DNA of 64,000 nucleotides from Shewanella eurypsychrophilus (GTDB taxonomy: Bacteria; Pseudomonadota; Gammaproteobacteria; Enterobacterales; Shewanellaceae), in contig NZ_CP045503.2 of the NCBI RefSeq assembly GCF_007004545.3, positions 273,501-337,500 of the forward strand, in the 5' to 3' direction. Under the pieces are notes generated by a model, which was not told the DNA's origin, searched no databases, and saw only the letters and a list, made by a program, of their open reading frames with translations. This document shows, piece after piece, positions 10,045-19,730 of the stretch. The position numbers and the translations under genes were made by a program. The number at the start of each line of letters is the position of its first letter. The stretch's first letter is position 1.

Positions 10045-10058
10045 TTGAACTAGATCAA
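10045..10058. promoter_or_regulatory. FNR/EtrA-like binding site
   Basis: TTGAACTAGATCAA matches the FNR consensus TTGAT-N4-ATCAA in nine of ten specified bases. It lies about 466 bases upstream of dmsE, an operon expected to be induced without oxygen. The distance is long, so it might act on a distal promoter. In Shewanella CRP also controls such operons. Confidence 0.55.
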
Positions 10059-10523
10059 AATAAAATTTTCTTCTGATGTGTTTATTATCATAGTTAATAC
10101 AGTTATTAAGATATCGACTGCCTAATCACATGTGTAGTTAAAAAGAACTTAATTTATAACTAATTATTAAAAATTTGAACTTCATCATTTAGTATCCCTT
10201 AAGTAGTAAATGCGAATTTAACATCTTGATACTTGGCGATTAACATTGGCTACGTCTTGTCTCGTTTAAATTTTAGCCATCACCATAAAATTCAATGACC
10301 TATATCTAGCCTCTCAGTGTCGTTAATAATATTCATTCTTAATTGTATCTTGTGCGAGTTCACAGTTTTCGTTTATTCATTGAACCTATCCCAAATTCAT
10401 TTTTGACCTATTTAACAATCAAGTTTCTGTAATTCTTTGCCTTAATATATAAACATCTTAACTGGTTAACCTCCTGTTTAAATGGTGAGTTAATTATTGT
10501 GTTAATTATGTAAGGTTCGATTA

Positions 10524-11474
10524 ATGATCTCTCATCTTTTGAATAAGGTATTAATTGGGATAGCAACACTCGCGTGCTTATCTCTTAGCGTAAATGCTAC
10601 CCCTTGGAATCATCTCCCCGGTGAACAACTTGAACAAATATTAGTTGAAAAATTTTCGGCTGGTGAATATTCATCCAAAGGCGCCGATTCCTGCTTGATG
10701 TGCCACCGAAAAAATGACGCTGTAATGGCTATTTTCGATGGTACCCACGGCATGATGAACAATAAGCAGTCACCAATGGCTGGCTTACAGTGCGAAGCCT
10801 GTCATGGGCCTCAAGGCAAGCACAATAGAGGCGGAAAGGAGCCGATGATTAGCTTTGGTCCTCAAAGCAAGTTATCAGCGAGTGCTCAAAATAGCGTTTG
10901 CCAAGGTTGTCATAACGATCCTAAACAGATGGCATGGCACAGCAGTACTCATAACCTTGAAGAGATAGCATGCTCTGACTGCCATACGCTGCATAGCGCC
11001 AAAGACCCTGCTCTGGACAAGCTTAGTGTCAATGACACTTGCACGTCGTGCCATACCAAAGAGAAAGCCGATATGAATAAGCGCTCATCTCATCCTCTGA
11101 AATGGGACCAGATGACCTGTATCGATTGCCACTCACCTCACGGCTCTATGAGTGAAAGCGCCCTGAATAAACCAACCATTAATGATACCTGTTACTCATG
11201 CCATAGCGAAAAACGTGGCCCAGTGTTATGGGAACATGCACCCGTTACCGAAAACTGTGTCACCTGCCATAACCCTCACGGCAGTGTCAATGAAGGCATG
11301 CTCAATAGCCGTGCACCTCAACTGTGTCAGCAGTGTCACGCCCCCGATGGTCATGCAAGCAGAGTCGTACAGGAACCTGGAATGGATGCCTTCGGCGGCG
11401 GTAAGAGTTGCTTGAACTGTCACAGCAAGATCCATGGTTCTAATCATCCATCAGGCAGCCTGCTGCAGCGCTAA
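10524..11474 (+). CDS. dmsE: DmsE/MtrA-family periplasmic decaheme cytochrome c
   Basis: Carries electrons from inner-membrane quinol dehydrogenase (CymA type) through the periplasm into an outer-membrane barrel. The 316-residue protein has a Sec signal peptide ending ...SVNA and exactly ten CXXCH heme sites: CLMCH, CEACH, CQGCH, CSDCH, CTSCH, CIDCH, CYSCH, CVTCH, CQQCH and CLNCH. Length and heme count match MtrA/DmsE. It is followed after 14 bases by an MtrB-like barrel gene and then DMSO-reductase-type subunits, so DmsE is the better name than MtrA. Confidence 0.93.
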   Translation: MISHLLNKVLIGIATLACLSLSVNATPWNHLPGEQLEQILVEKFSAGEYSSKGADSCLMCHRKNDAVMAIFDGTHGMMNNKQSPMAGLQCEACHGPQGKHNRGGKEPMISFGPQSKLSASAQNSVCQGCHNDPKQMAWHSSTHNLEEIACSDCHTLHSAKDPALDKLSVNDTCTSCHTKEKADMNKRSSHPLKWDQMTCIDCHSPHGSMSESALNKPTINDTCYSCHSEKRGPVLWEHAPVTENCVTCHNPHGSVNEGMLNSRAPQLCQQCHAPDGHASRVVQEPGMDAFGGGKSCLNCHSKIHGSNHPSGSLLQR

Positions 11475-11488
11475 TAGGGAGCAATATC

Positions 11489-13498
11489 ATGAGATTTAAA
11501 CTCAATATCATTACAGTGTCGCTCCTAGCCGTATCAAGCTCGGCAATGGCGACAAACTTCGGTGTTGGTAATGCCAATACTGACTCGCTCAATATGGATA
11601 AGTACCAGTGCAAGCGTTGCGTATCTACCAATGGTTATAACGGTGAGGTGACGGTCTCAACGGGCTATAACTCTGTGGACGATATCCATGCTGGTAATGC
11701 TCTGGGAACCGCTGAAGATGGTGTGATTGCTGCCGTAAGTGGTGATATTCGCTATCAAAATGAAACCGGCTATCAGGCCCAAATTCAAGCCCATCAGCTG
11801 GGTATGGATAATGGCTTTGCCAATCTTAAGGTGGGTAAGTCAGGACTCTATGAACTGGAGTTGGATTACCAATCGCTTAAGAGTTATCAGGCGGGCGATG
11901 TACAGAGTCAGCTTTGGCACAACAATGGAATGTTGACCCCCAGTCCCTATACCAATGAGTTAGATCTGGCGCTAAAACGCGAAAAGTCTGCCATAGGTTT
12001 CAGTTATGGAGAGGGGATTTATAACACCTTCATCCGCTATAGCCAGGAAGATAAAACGGGTCATCAATCGACGAGTCTTGTTGCACCAAGCCCAGTTAAC
12101 TTTGGTCTGCCTGTCGATGCCAGAACTAAGCAATTAGATGTAGGCGCTTCTTTAGCTGGTGATAACTGGATAACTGAACTGAGCTATTTCGGTAGTTATT
12201 ACAGTAATAACATCACAGATCTGAGCTTACCTCATATGAATGATGTGTACTCGGCAACCCCAGATAATGAGGCTCATCAGGTGTCTCTTTCGGGTCAGTA
12301 TCAGCTCAATCGCACTGTGATGAGCGGTCGCTTAGTGACAGGACGGATGATTCAGGACGATGCACTTATTCAGATGAGTGGTAATCCGCTGCAAAGCTGG
12401 GATGGGCAGATAGATACCTTAGATGGTCGGTTTGCGGTGACCTCTATGTTGAGTAATCGTCTGCGTTTAGGCGGTAGTGTCGATCACAGCAAGCGAGACA
12501 ACCAAAGCTCTGTATGGGAGTTTGCCCAGTATAGTTACAACGGTTTAAGCGGCACATTTAAGCAAAATGTGCCTCAGGATATCGAGCGTAACACTTATAA
12601 AGTCAATGCGAGTTATCGCATCGCCAGCGGCTACCGACTACAAGCGGGTTACGACCGAAAAGAGGTTGATCGTACCTATAGTGAGCGCGAGCAAACCAAT
12701 GAAGATAGCTTGTGGGCCAAACTGAATGTGCGGGCTTTCGACAAGTTCAATGTCAATCTAAAAGCCAGCCATGGCAATCGCGGTGGCTCGGATTATGAAG
12801 TGAATCAAGTTACCTCATCTGAAGATAATGCGCTGATGCGCAAATACTATCTTGCGGATCGTAAACGTAATGCTTTCGAGCTAAAGGTAAATCACACCCC
12901 TCTCTCCTGGATGAGTATCGATGTTACCGGTCGTTACGCCAAAGATGATTATGACGCTACCGAGATTGGTCTGACGGAATCGGAAGACTTTGGTTATGAC
13001 GTCAACCTAAGCCTGCAGATGAGCAAGCATCTGTCAGCGTATGGATTTGCTGGTCAGCAATGGATCAACTCGGCACAAGCTGGTAGTCAGAGCTTCTCGA
13101 GCCCGGACTGGAACGCCGATATCGAAGATGAGTTTATTAATATTGGTGCCGGCTTTAGTTATGGCGGTTTGATGCAGGACAAGCTCACGTTAGGCGGTGA
13201 TTACCTGTTTAGCAATTCAATCAGTGACACCTCGGTCGGGGGCACTCTTGTCACGACCAATGGTAGTCAGCCATATGGTGATTACTTCTCCTATAACCAC
13301 AGCGTGCGTATGTATGCCGACTATGCCTTGAGCAAGCAGATGGCATTGAAGCTGAGTTATCAATATGAACGTTATTACGACACAGATGCGGCCCAAGTCG
13401 CGACCAATACTGTGCCGGGGCTAACCACGTTAGGTGAGCTTAATCATGACTATAACGCGCACCAAGTGATGTTGTCGTTTAGCTATTTGTTGCGTTAG
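11489..13498 (+). CDS. dmsF: DmsF/MtrB-family outer-membrane beta-barrel
   Basis: Large barrel expected to sheath the decaheme cytochrome and pass electrons across the outer membrane. The 669-residue protein has a signal peptide ending SSAMA, followed by an N-terminal CKRC pair (about residues 41-44), a known MtrB-family mark, and then many amphipathic strands. It ends SFSYLLR, where an aromatic last residue would be usual for barrel proteins. It sits between dmsE and dmsA with short gaps. Confidence 0.9.
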   Translation: MRFKLNIITVSLLAVSSSAMATNFGVGNANTDSLNMDKYQCKRCVSTNGYNGEVTVSTGYNSVDDIHAGNALGTAEDGVIAAVSGDIRYQNETGYQAQIQAHQLGMDNGFANLKVGKSGLYELELDYQSLKSYQAGDVQSQLWHNNGMLTPSPYTNELDLALKREKSAIGFSYGEGIYNTFIRYSQEDKTGHQSTSLVAPSPVNFGLPVDARTKQLDVGASLAGDNWITELSYFGSYYSNNITDLSLPHMNDVYSATPDNEAHQVSLSGQYQLNRTVMSGRLVTGRMIQDDALIQMSGNPLQSWDGQIDTLDGRFAVTSMLSNRLRLGGSVDHSKRDNQSSVWEFAQYSYNGLSGTFKQNVPQDIERNTYKVNASYRIASGYRLQAGYDRKEVDRTYSEREQTNEDSLWAKLNVRAFDKFNVNLKASHGNRGGSDYEVNQVTSSEDNALMRKYYLADRKRNAFELKVNHTPLSWMSIDVTGRYAKDDYDATEIGLTESEDFGYDVNLSLQMSKHLSAYGFAGQQWINSAQAGSQSFSSPDWNADIEDEFINIGAGFSYGGLMQDKLTLGGDYLFSNSISDTSVGGTLVTTNGSQPYGDYFSYNHSVRMYADYALSKQMALKLSYQYERYYDTDAAQVATNTVPGLTTLGELNHDYNAHQVMLSFSYLLR

Positions 13499-13521
13499 AG
13501 CAATCGTAAGAGGAAATATTA

Positions 13522-16038
13522 ATGGAACGTAGAAGTTTCTTAAAAATGAGTGCTGCCATGGGTTGTGCAGCAAGCGTAACAGGTTGTAAAACCAGTTCAG
13601 ATGACGCCAATGTTGTGCCACCAAAGCCGCCTGTAGGTGAAGAGCAGATCACTTGGTCATCTTGCCTGGTTAACTGTGGTTCTAACTGTCCGGTTAAAGT
13701 ATTCAGCCGTGATGGTGTTATCACCCGCGTTGAAACCGATCACGACGTTGTCGACGGCGATGATATTTATCAAGTGCGCGCCTGTGCACGGGGTCGTTCA
13801 CTGCGCCAGCGTACTTATGCCGTCGATCGTTTAAAAACACCGATGAAGCGTGTTGGTAAGCGTGGCGAAGGTAAGTTTGTACCAATCAGCTGGGATGAAG
13901 CGGCTAAAACTATCGGTACTAAGCTGACCTCTGTGATTGCTGAACACGGCAACAAGGCTATCTTCCGCAGCTACGGCTCGGGGGCTTACTATGGTTTTGC
14001 TTCTAATGCCTGTTTTAACCGTCTGTTTAACCTAAATGGCGGTTGCCTCAATGCCTATGGTAACTATTCTTGGGCGCAGCAGATGGAAGCGGCTAAGCAT
14101 ACTTTTGGTACGGGGAGCACCTCGGGTTCATCGACGGTGACTCTGGCCAACAGTGACTTCCTATTAGGTGTAGCTTATAACCCAAGTGAGATCCGTCAGT
14201 CGGGTTCAGGCGAAGGTTATGACTACCTTAAAGCATTGCAGAAGAGTAATGGCTTGAAAGTGGTGATGATCGATCCTCGCTACACAGATTCTATGCTTGG
14301 CAAGGAGTCTAAGTGGTTACCTATCCGTCCGGGAACAGATGCGGCCTTTGCTGAAGCGATTGCTTACCAGATGATCAGCTCAGGTTGGGTTGATAACAAT
14401 TCACTTAACTTTATCAATAAGTATGCAGTAGGTTTCGACGCCGCTTCGATTGCGCAGCAAAAAGAGATTTTTGCCGCCAGTGGTGATGCCACTAAGCAAG
14501 AATACGCCAAGGTGATGAAGCCTGAAGAAAACTACCGTGATTATATTTTAAGTCAGGGTATCTACGCCGATCAGCCGTTAAAGACGCCTGAGTGGGCGGA
14601 AAAAATCACCGGTATTCCAGCGGCTCAACTTGAGCAGATTGCCACCGACCTACAAAATGCTAAAGCGCCTTACATAGTTGTTGGCGCCGGTGTTAACCGT
14701 CAGGCCAATGGTGAGCAAAGTATGCGCGCCCTGTACATGCTGTCGGTATTAACAGGCAAGTTAGGTACCTTAGGTGCATCGAACGGTGAGCTACCGTTTA
14801 TGAGCAGTATGTCGCGATCTGGTATTCCTACAGGCAGTAATCCGGTTAAAGAAAGTATTTCATTCTTTACCTGGTCAGAAGCTATCCATAACGGCGAAAC
14901 CATGACGGCACGCAGTCACGGTGTTCGTGGTACAGATGATTTAGACACGCCGCTAGGTACCAATATCAAGGTCATCATCTCTGCATCGGATAGCTCGCTA
15001 CTGAACCAACACGCCGAAATCAATAACACCGCTAAGATCTTAGAAGATGAAACCGGTGTTGAGCTGATTGTAAGTTGTGATTGTTGGATGACGCCTGGTG
15101 CTAAGTTTGCCGATATCATTTTGCCTGACACTAGCTGGTTGGAATCTAATGATTTAGTCAATGACAGCTACGCATCAGGTGCGCTGGGTTATATCACTGC
15201 GATGAAGTCAGCGATTGAGCCTATGTGGGACTGTAAGTCTATGTATGAAGCTGCTGCGTTAATTGCTAAATACATGGGCTGTGAAGCTGAGTTTACCGAA
15301 GGTAAAACTGAAGAGCAGTGGCTTGAAGAGTTATACCAAAAGACCAAAGACAACAGTAACAACTTAGGTGTTGTACCAGCATTCCCTGCGACTTATAAAG
15401 AGGCGCAGGAGGTCGGTTTCTTCCGCAAGAATATGAATGACAATCATGTTGCCTTAGAAAGCTATATCAAAGGTGGTAAGGCCCTATCGACGCCAAGTGG
15501 CAAGATTGAGATCTACTCGGCCGAGCTTGCATGGCGAGCGGCTAACTGGGATCAAGAGTCTACGACTGACGTTAAGGGTGACACCATCACAGCCATTCCT
15601 CAGTACACAGTCACTTGGGATGGTTACGAAGATGAAGACACTAATATCGATTACCCCATTCAGTTAGCGGGTTATCACACTAAAGGGCGCACCCACTCTA
15701 GTTACCACAACGTCCCTTGGCTGCGTGAAGCAGTAGAAGATGCCGTTTGGGTCAACCCTATGGATGCCGCTGAGAACGGTCTAAGTTCTGGCGATAAGAT
15801 TGAGATGTATAACGAACGTGGTTCGATTGCCGTCAAGGTGCGTATTACGCCACGTGTCGCGCCAGGGGTGTTTGCGTTAGGTCAAGGTGCTTGGTTTAGC
15901 CCTGGTAATACGGTTGGCAGCACAGGTCACATCATAGATGAAGGCGGTGCGATCAACACACTAACCCGTTATCAGCCAAGCCCTGTCGCTAAAGGCAATC
16001 CACAGCACACTAACCGTGTTGCCATTAAAAAGATTTAA
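13522..16038 (+). CDS. dmsA: DMSO-reductase-family molybdopterin subunit (Tat lipoprotein)
   Basis: Catalytic subunit with a bis-MGD molybdenum cofactor. The 838 residues begin with a Tat-type RRSFLK (residues 3-8) and a lipobox VTGC with Cys22, which suggests a folded exported lipoprotein. Cys48, Cys52, Cys56 and Cys88 would bind the 4Fe-4S cluster. Ser183 in YGNYSWAQ is at the position of the Mo-binding serine of the DMSO/TMAO reductase group. The DmsE-DmsF neighbours imply surface exposure. DMSO is the likely acceptor by homology, but TMAO or another oxide cannot be excluded. Confidence 0.92.
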   Translation: MERRSFLKMSAAMGCAASVTGCKTSSDDANVVPPKPPVGEEQITWSSCLVNCGSNCPVKVFSRDGVITRVETDHDVVDGDDIYQVRACARGRSLRQRTYAVDRLKTPMKRVGKRGEGKFVPISWDEAAKTIGTKLTSVIAEHGNKAIFRSYGSGAYYGFASNACFNRLFNLNGGCLNAYGNYSWAQQMEAAKHTFGTGSTSGSSTVTLANSDFLLGVAYNPSEIRQSGSGEGYDYLKALQKSNGLKVVMIDPRYTDSMLGKESKWLPIRPGTDAAFAEAIAYQMISSGWVDNNSLNFINKYAVGFDAASIAQQKEIFAASGDATKQEYAKVMKPEENYRDYILSQGIYADQPLKTPEWAEKITGIPAAQLEQIATDLQNAKAPYIVVGAGVNRQANGEQSMRALYMLSVLTGKLGTLGASNGELPFMSSMSRSGIPTGSNPVKESISFFTWSEAIHNGETMTARSHGVRGTDDLDTPLGTNIKVIISASDSSLLNQHAEINNTAKILEDETGVELIVSCDCWMTPGAKFADIILPDTSWLESNDLVNDSYASGALGYITAMKSAIEPMWDCKSMYEAAALIAKYMGCEAEFTEGKTEEQWLEELYQKTKDNSNNLGVVPAFPATYKEAQEVGFFRKNMNDNHVALESYIKGGKALSTPSGKIEIYSAELAWRAANWDQESTTDVKGDTITAIPQYTVTWDGYEDEDTNIDYPIQLAGYHTKGRTHSSYHNVPWLREAVEDAVWVNPMDAAENGLSSGDKIEMYNERGSIAVKVRITPRVAPGVFALGQGAWFSPGNTVGSTGHIIDEGGAINTLTRYQPSPVAKGNPQHTNRVAIKKI

Positions 16039-16052
16039 GAGACTCGTTAATT

Positions 16053-16730
16053 ATGACTCAAGCAACTCAATATGGTTTTTATGTAGACAGCACTAAGTGC
16101 AGTGGCTGTAAAGCATGTCACGTGTCTTGCAAAGACCGTCAAAGCAACGAAATTCGTAATAATAGTAACCCAGAGGGTAATGCCTTACCTGCACTTGAGG
16201 GCGTAACTTGGCGTCGTGTGTATGAATACGGCGGCGGAGAGTGGACCAAAGGTAACAATGGCTGCTTCGAGCAAAATGTATTTGCTTATTATATGTCTAT
16301 TGGCTGTAACCATTGCTCTGAGCCGGTGTGTGTTAAAGCTTGTCCAACGGGTGCGATGCATAAACGTCGTGAAGATGGCCTAGTGCATATAGCATCAGAG
16401 CTATGTATCGGTTGTGAGAGCTGCGCCCGTGCTTGCCCTTATGATGCGCCGCAAATTGATCGCGAACGTAAGGTCATGACTAAGTGTGATGGCTGCTTTG
16501 AGCGAATCGCCGATGGTCGTAAGCCTGTCTGTGTCGAGTCTTGCCCGTTACGAGCATTGGACTTCGATACTATGGATAACCTACGTGAGAAGTATGGCGA
16601 TGGTGACGGTCATATTGCGCCGCTACCATCACCTTCAATCACTTCGCCTAACTTGATCATCAAGGCAAACGTCAATGGTCGTCCGTCTGGCAGCGGTGAA
16701 GGGCAGATCTTAAACTTATCGGAAGTTTAA
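16053..16730 (+). CDS. dmsB: DmsB-family iron-sulfur electron-transfer subunit
   Basis: Four-cluster ferredoxin subunit that relays electrons to DmsA. The 225 residues contain four cysteine groups: CSGCKACHVSC (near residue 17), CNHCSEPVCVKACP, CIGCESCARACP and CDGCF followed by CVESCP. It has no signal peptide, so it is probably exported with DmsA through Tat. The gene starts 14 bases after dmsA. Confidence 0.95.
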   Translation: MTQATQYGFYVDSTKCSGCKACHVSCKDRQSNEIRNNSNPEGNALPALEGVTWRRVYEYGGGEWTKGNNGCFEQNVFAYYMSIGCNHCSEPVCVKACPTGAMHKRREDGLVHIASELCIGCESCARACPYDAPQIDRERKVMTKCDGCFERIADGRKPVCVESCPLRALDFDTMDNLREKYGDGDGHIAPLPSPSITSPNLIIKANVNGRPSGSGEGQILNLSEV

Positions 16731-16736
16731 TTGTTT

Positions 16737-16761
16737 ATGGCGCCCATGTGGCGCCATTTTT
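16737..16761 (+). terminator. Hairpin between dmsB and dmsG
   Basis: ATGGCGCC / GGCGCCAT stem of 8 bp, CATGT loop, then TTTT. It begins seven bases after the dmsB stop and lies before the chaperone gene. It may be a partial terminator that lowers dmsG expression relative to the structural genes, or it may protect the upstream mRNA. Confidence 0.75.
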
Positions 16762-16775
16762 AATGGGATGTAATT

Positions 16776-17435
16776 GTGATATCAGATAGCGTAAATACTT
16801 ATTCAGATCTGCAGGCGATAGCACGAGTGCTGCATAATGTTCTGTTGGATTACCCCAGTGAAACTTCGATTGACTGTCTAGCTGAAAATAGGCTCGGTGA
16901 CACCTGGCCAAACTTAACTCACTCGAAAGAAAATCAGCAAGGCAAAGTACTGCTTGATCGCTTTTTGGCAAAGTGGAACCCTGAACAGATAAATGAGCTA
17001 AAACTTGATTATGGTCAGCTGTTTTTTGGCCCTGGCGAGCCGACAGCAATGCCATGGGGCTCAGTCTATCTGGGTGAAGAGCAGTTGCTCAATGATAAAT
17101 CAACGATCGCCTTGATGGCGTTTTATAAACAGAACGGGATTAGTTTTGAGCTAGCACAAAACCAGCCATTGGATCATATTGCACTGTTTTATGCTGTACT
17201 CGATCAGCTGTTAAGCCAGCTAGTCGCAGAGCCGAGTAATAAAGCTGTGTATGAAACTATGGTGATCTTGATACAGCAACATATGCTGCCTTGGTCTGGA
17301 CGCTGTTTAACGCTAGCCGTTGAGAATGCTCAAACCGATTTTTATAAAGGCATTGCACTGTTAGCTTTAGATTTTCAAGCTGCATTAATCTCAGAGTTTA
17401 ATATTATCCCAGTCGCAACACGACTATTTAAGTAA
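16776..17435 (+). CDS. dmsG: TorD/DmsD-family molybdoenzyme chaperone
   Basis: Cytoplasmic chaperone thought to bind the Tat signal of DmsA and hold it for cofactor insertion. The 219-residue all-helical protein contains the family pattern YGQLFFGPGEPTAMPWGSVY (about residues 76-95) and PLDHIALFYAVLDQL. A GTG start at 16776 follows GGGATG. A long minus-strand frame over its first third is a shadow. It is the last gene of the dms cluster, and no dmsH homologue follows. Confidence 0.88.
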   Translation: MISDSVNTYSDLQAIARVLHNVLLDYPSETSIDCLAENRLGDTWPNLTHSKENQQGKVLLDRFLAKWNPEQINELKLDYGQLFFGPGEPTAMPWGSVYLGEEQLLNDKSTIALMAFYKQNGISFELAQNQPLDHIALFYAVLDQLLSQLVAEPSNKAVYETMVILIQQHMLPWSGRCLTLAVENAQTDFYKGIALLALDFQAALISEFNIIPVATRLFK

Positions 17436-17541
17436 GGAAATTGATGGGGTGATACGTGCTGTAGGCGCACAATGGGAAAAGACGGGCTTTCCCTAGTTGA
17501 GCACCTTTTTATTCGGATAAGCAGACGGGGTGCCAAATTAA

Positions 17542-17979
17542 CTAGCCCCTATTATCGATCCACTCGCTCATCACCACATGAGTCTTAAGCTTAATAATGT
17601 CTGTCTGTGCGTCGATATGTTCACGGATCTCATGCAGACGTTTCATCGAGCTTGCCTGGACGTAAACGAGCAGATCCATATCACCAGTGATGCCGCGACA
17701 TGTAATCACTTCAGGAATGGCCTGGAAGACATGAACGACATCGGCGCAGCGAGGACATCTGTGTTGGATTTCAAAATAGGCGGAGACTCCCTCCTTTTGA
17801 GATTCACTGAGTAGCACCTGATAGCCGCGGATGATACCTGTGTTTTCAAGCTTTTTAATTCGTTCTGATACCGCAGAACGAGATAGATTTACCGCTTCCG
17901 AGATATAAGAGATGCTCTGTCTGGCATCAATCCTGAGTTCGGCGATAATGGCTTTATCGAACTTGTCTAGTTTGTCCAT
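17542..17979 (-). CDS. Lrp/AsnC-family transcription regulator
   Basis: Amino-acid-responsive DNA-binding protein of 145 residues. The N-terminal helix-turn-helix covers LDKFDKAIIAELRIDARQSI and LSRSAVSERIKKLE, followed by the RAM ligand-binding domain with GITGDMDLLVYVQ. It is divergent from an amino-acid exporter across about 300 bases, so local control of that gene, as for other Lrp/exporter pairs, is a reasonable inference. The ligand is unknown. Confidence 0.92.
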   Translation of the reverse strand: MDKLDKFDKAIIAELRIDARQSISYISEAVNLSRSAVSERIKKLENTGIIRGYQVLLSESQKEGVSAYFEIQHRCPRCADVVHVFQAIPEVITCRGITGDMDLLVYVQASSMKRLHEIREHIDAQTDIIKLKTHVVMSEWIDNRG

Positions 17980-18284
17980 TTATTGCTCATCTCCTAAATA
18001 TTGTGTCGATTGGTATTATCAAGTTACATCTCACAATTAACACCTCACGAACGAATTGACGGTAAAAGTCTTAATGGCCGTCATTCTGTCGGTATTTTTG
18101 TCAAAGTAACAGATTAACTCCGACAGTTTGTCTCGAAGCCTAAGTCTATACTAATGCAGCACATTCCAATAGGTATGGGAGTAGTTCGCAGACGTTCTCT
18201 CATGTGAAGCGTCTATTTAACTGTATGTGTGAACAAGCACTTTGAAGGTGCAGGTAAAGATGAATTGATAAGGAAGTGGTGAGA

Positions 18285-19550
18285 ATGGATCAAGTTAAGG
18301 GAACAATTGGGCGATGGCAGGGAGCAGGTCTCATGGCGACGACGCTATTGGGGACGGGGGTGTTTATCTTGCCTCAGATGACCATTGCCATCGCGGGTAC
18401 TGGCGCATTGATTGCGTGGCTATTACTGACTTTGGCAATTATTCCTGTGACCTTGGTTTTTGGCCGTTTAGCGGGGGTATTTCCCCATGCCGCTGGCCCC
18501 GCCTATTTTGTAGAGAAAGCATTTGGCCGCACAGCTGGCCGAACCATAGGGCTGATTTTCCTGTTTGTGGTTCCTTTAGGTGCTCCAGCTGCCATCTTGA
18601 TGACCTTTCAATTTGTTGATGCATTGATTCCACTGTCAGGTTGGAGCCAAGTGGCAGTACAACTTAGTTTCTTAGTGGCGCTCTTCTTACTCAATTTCAG
18701 AGGGATCCATGTTTCAGCCAAGCTGCAGTTTGCACTGACACTCGCTATCGTTTCAGTTGTAGTCTTGATGTTTGGTGCGGGTGGATTAAATCTCGATAAA
18801 TTGCAGTTACTCTCTCATGGGACGACAACGGATTCAGGTTTGATTATGGCAGCTGCAGGTATTGCTTTTTGGAGCTTTGTGGGCGTGGAGGCTATGACTC
18901 ACTTGGCCAATGATTTTAAAGATCCTAAGAAAGATATGCTTCCCGCCATGATGATCGGTACTGTGTTGGTGGGCTTAGTATATCTTGCGTGCACAGGCTT
19001 ACTTTTACTGATGCAAGTAGAGACAGTGACTGGTTTGGCAATGGTTACTGCGTTTGATAATTTACTGGGTGGTTACGGTGTTCAGGTTATCGCTATCTTA
19101 GGTATTGCTGGTGGGCTTGCTACGGTGAATGTCTATACTGCCAGTGTCTCCAGACTGATATGGAGTTTTAGTAAGGAAGGCATATTGCCACGATATTTTG
19201 ATTCTCTGAATCAGCATCAAGTTCCTGTTAGGGCTCTATCGGTCGTATTGCTGGCAATGGCTGTGGTTATCGTTTTGACCTATGTATCGGGTCAGGAATT
19301 GGAACAATTAATTGCTTGGACAAATGGAGTATTTGTTATTATCTACTTAGCGTCTATGTTAGCCGCGGCCAAGCTCTTGAGTAAACGCTACCTTCCTCTA
19401 ATCGGCTTAGGAAGTACCTTCTGCATTGTTCTTGGCTTTGCTCTAGGTTGGAACATGCTGTATGCCTTGGTGATGACTTTAGTTGTTGCACCTTTCTTAT
19501 GGTGGCAAAAGAATCATCTGGGTCGCAAGCAAAAGTTTCAAGTGGCATAG
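18285..19550 (+). CDS. APC-superfamily amino-acid transporter, YjeH-like exporter
   Basis: Multi-pass inner-membrane protein of about 421 residues. The opening GLMATTLLGTGVFILPQ and later FWSFVGVEAMTHLANDFKDP resemble E. coli YjeH, a methionine and branched-chain amino-acid exporter. I choose the ATG at 18285 because AGGAAG sits eight bases before it; two GTG codons just upstream are in frame. The divergent Lrp gene supports a role in amino-acid balance. Substrate is not determined by the sequence. Confidence 0.85.
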   Translation: MDQVKGTIGRWQGAGLMATTLLGTGVFILPQMTIAIAGTGALIAWLLLTLAIIPVTLVFGRLAGVFPHAAGPAYFVEKAFGRTAGRTIGLIFLFVVPLGAPAAILMTFQFVDALIPLSGWSQVAVQLSFLVALFLLNFRGIHVSAKLQFALTLAIVSVVVLMFGAGGLNLDKLQLLSHGTTTDSGLIMAAAGIAFWSFVGVEAMTHLANDFKDPKKDMLPAMMIGTVLVGLVYLACTGLLLLMQVETVTGLAMVTAFDNLLGGYGVQVIAILGIAGGLATVNVYTASVSRLIWSFSKEGILPRYFDSLNQHQVPVRALSVVLLAMAVVIVLTYVSGQELEQLIAWTNGVFVIIYLASMLAAAKLLSKRYLPLIGLGSTFCIVLGFALGWNMLYALVMTLVVAPFLWWQKNHLGRKQKFQVA

Positions 19551-19730
19551 TCCCGACCAGACAGCGCGGTTTTGATCGTTAAGTGAAAGATAAAGCCAGC
19601 TATTGCGCTCGAAACTTACAGCTATCAGGCTCAAAAATGCTCCTAGTATTTGATCGGTGAAAGCTCTGCAAGTTCTGAATTTGTGTCCTATATTTTTAAC
19701 TCATAGTTTAGGAACTTTTGGAGAGATAGA

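Larger units (their letters stand above)
9772..10523. other. Divergent control region menD / dmsE
   Basis: A 752-base AT-rich gap with no convincing gene. It holds a 12-bp hairpin (9969-9998), whose arm motif CCATAAATAT recurs at about 10016, and a strong FNR-like palindrome at 10045-10058. The dmsE leader would be long if transcription starts near these sites. Confidence 0.7.

Noticed and set aside
10351..10364. TGTGCGAGTTCACA as a CRP site upstream of dmsE
   Set aside because: The half-sites are separated by four bases where CRP needs six, so the symmetry does not fit.
16735..17055. A 106-codon minus-strand frame over dmsG
   Set aside because: It is antisense to a well-supported TorD-family gene and has no family features.
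17470..17515. Terminator after dmsG
   Set aside because: GGGAAA and TTTCCC can pair and TTTTT follows later, but the T-run is not at the stem base, so support is weak.
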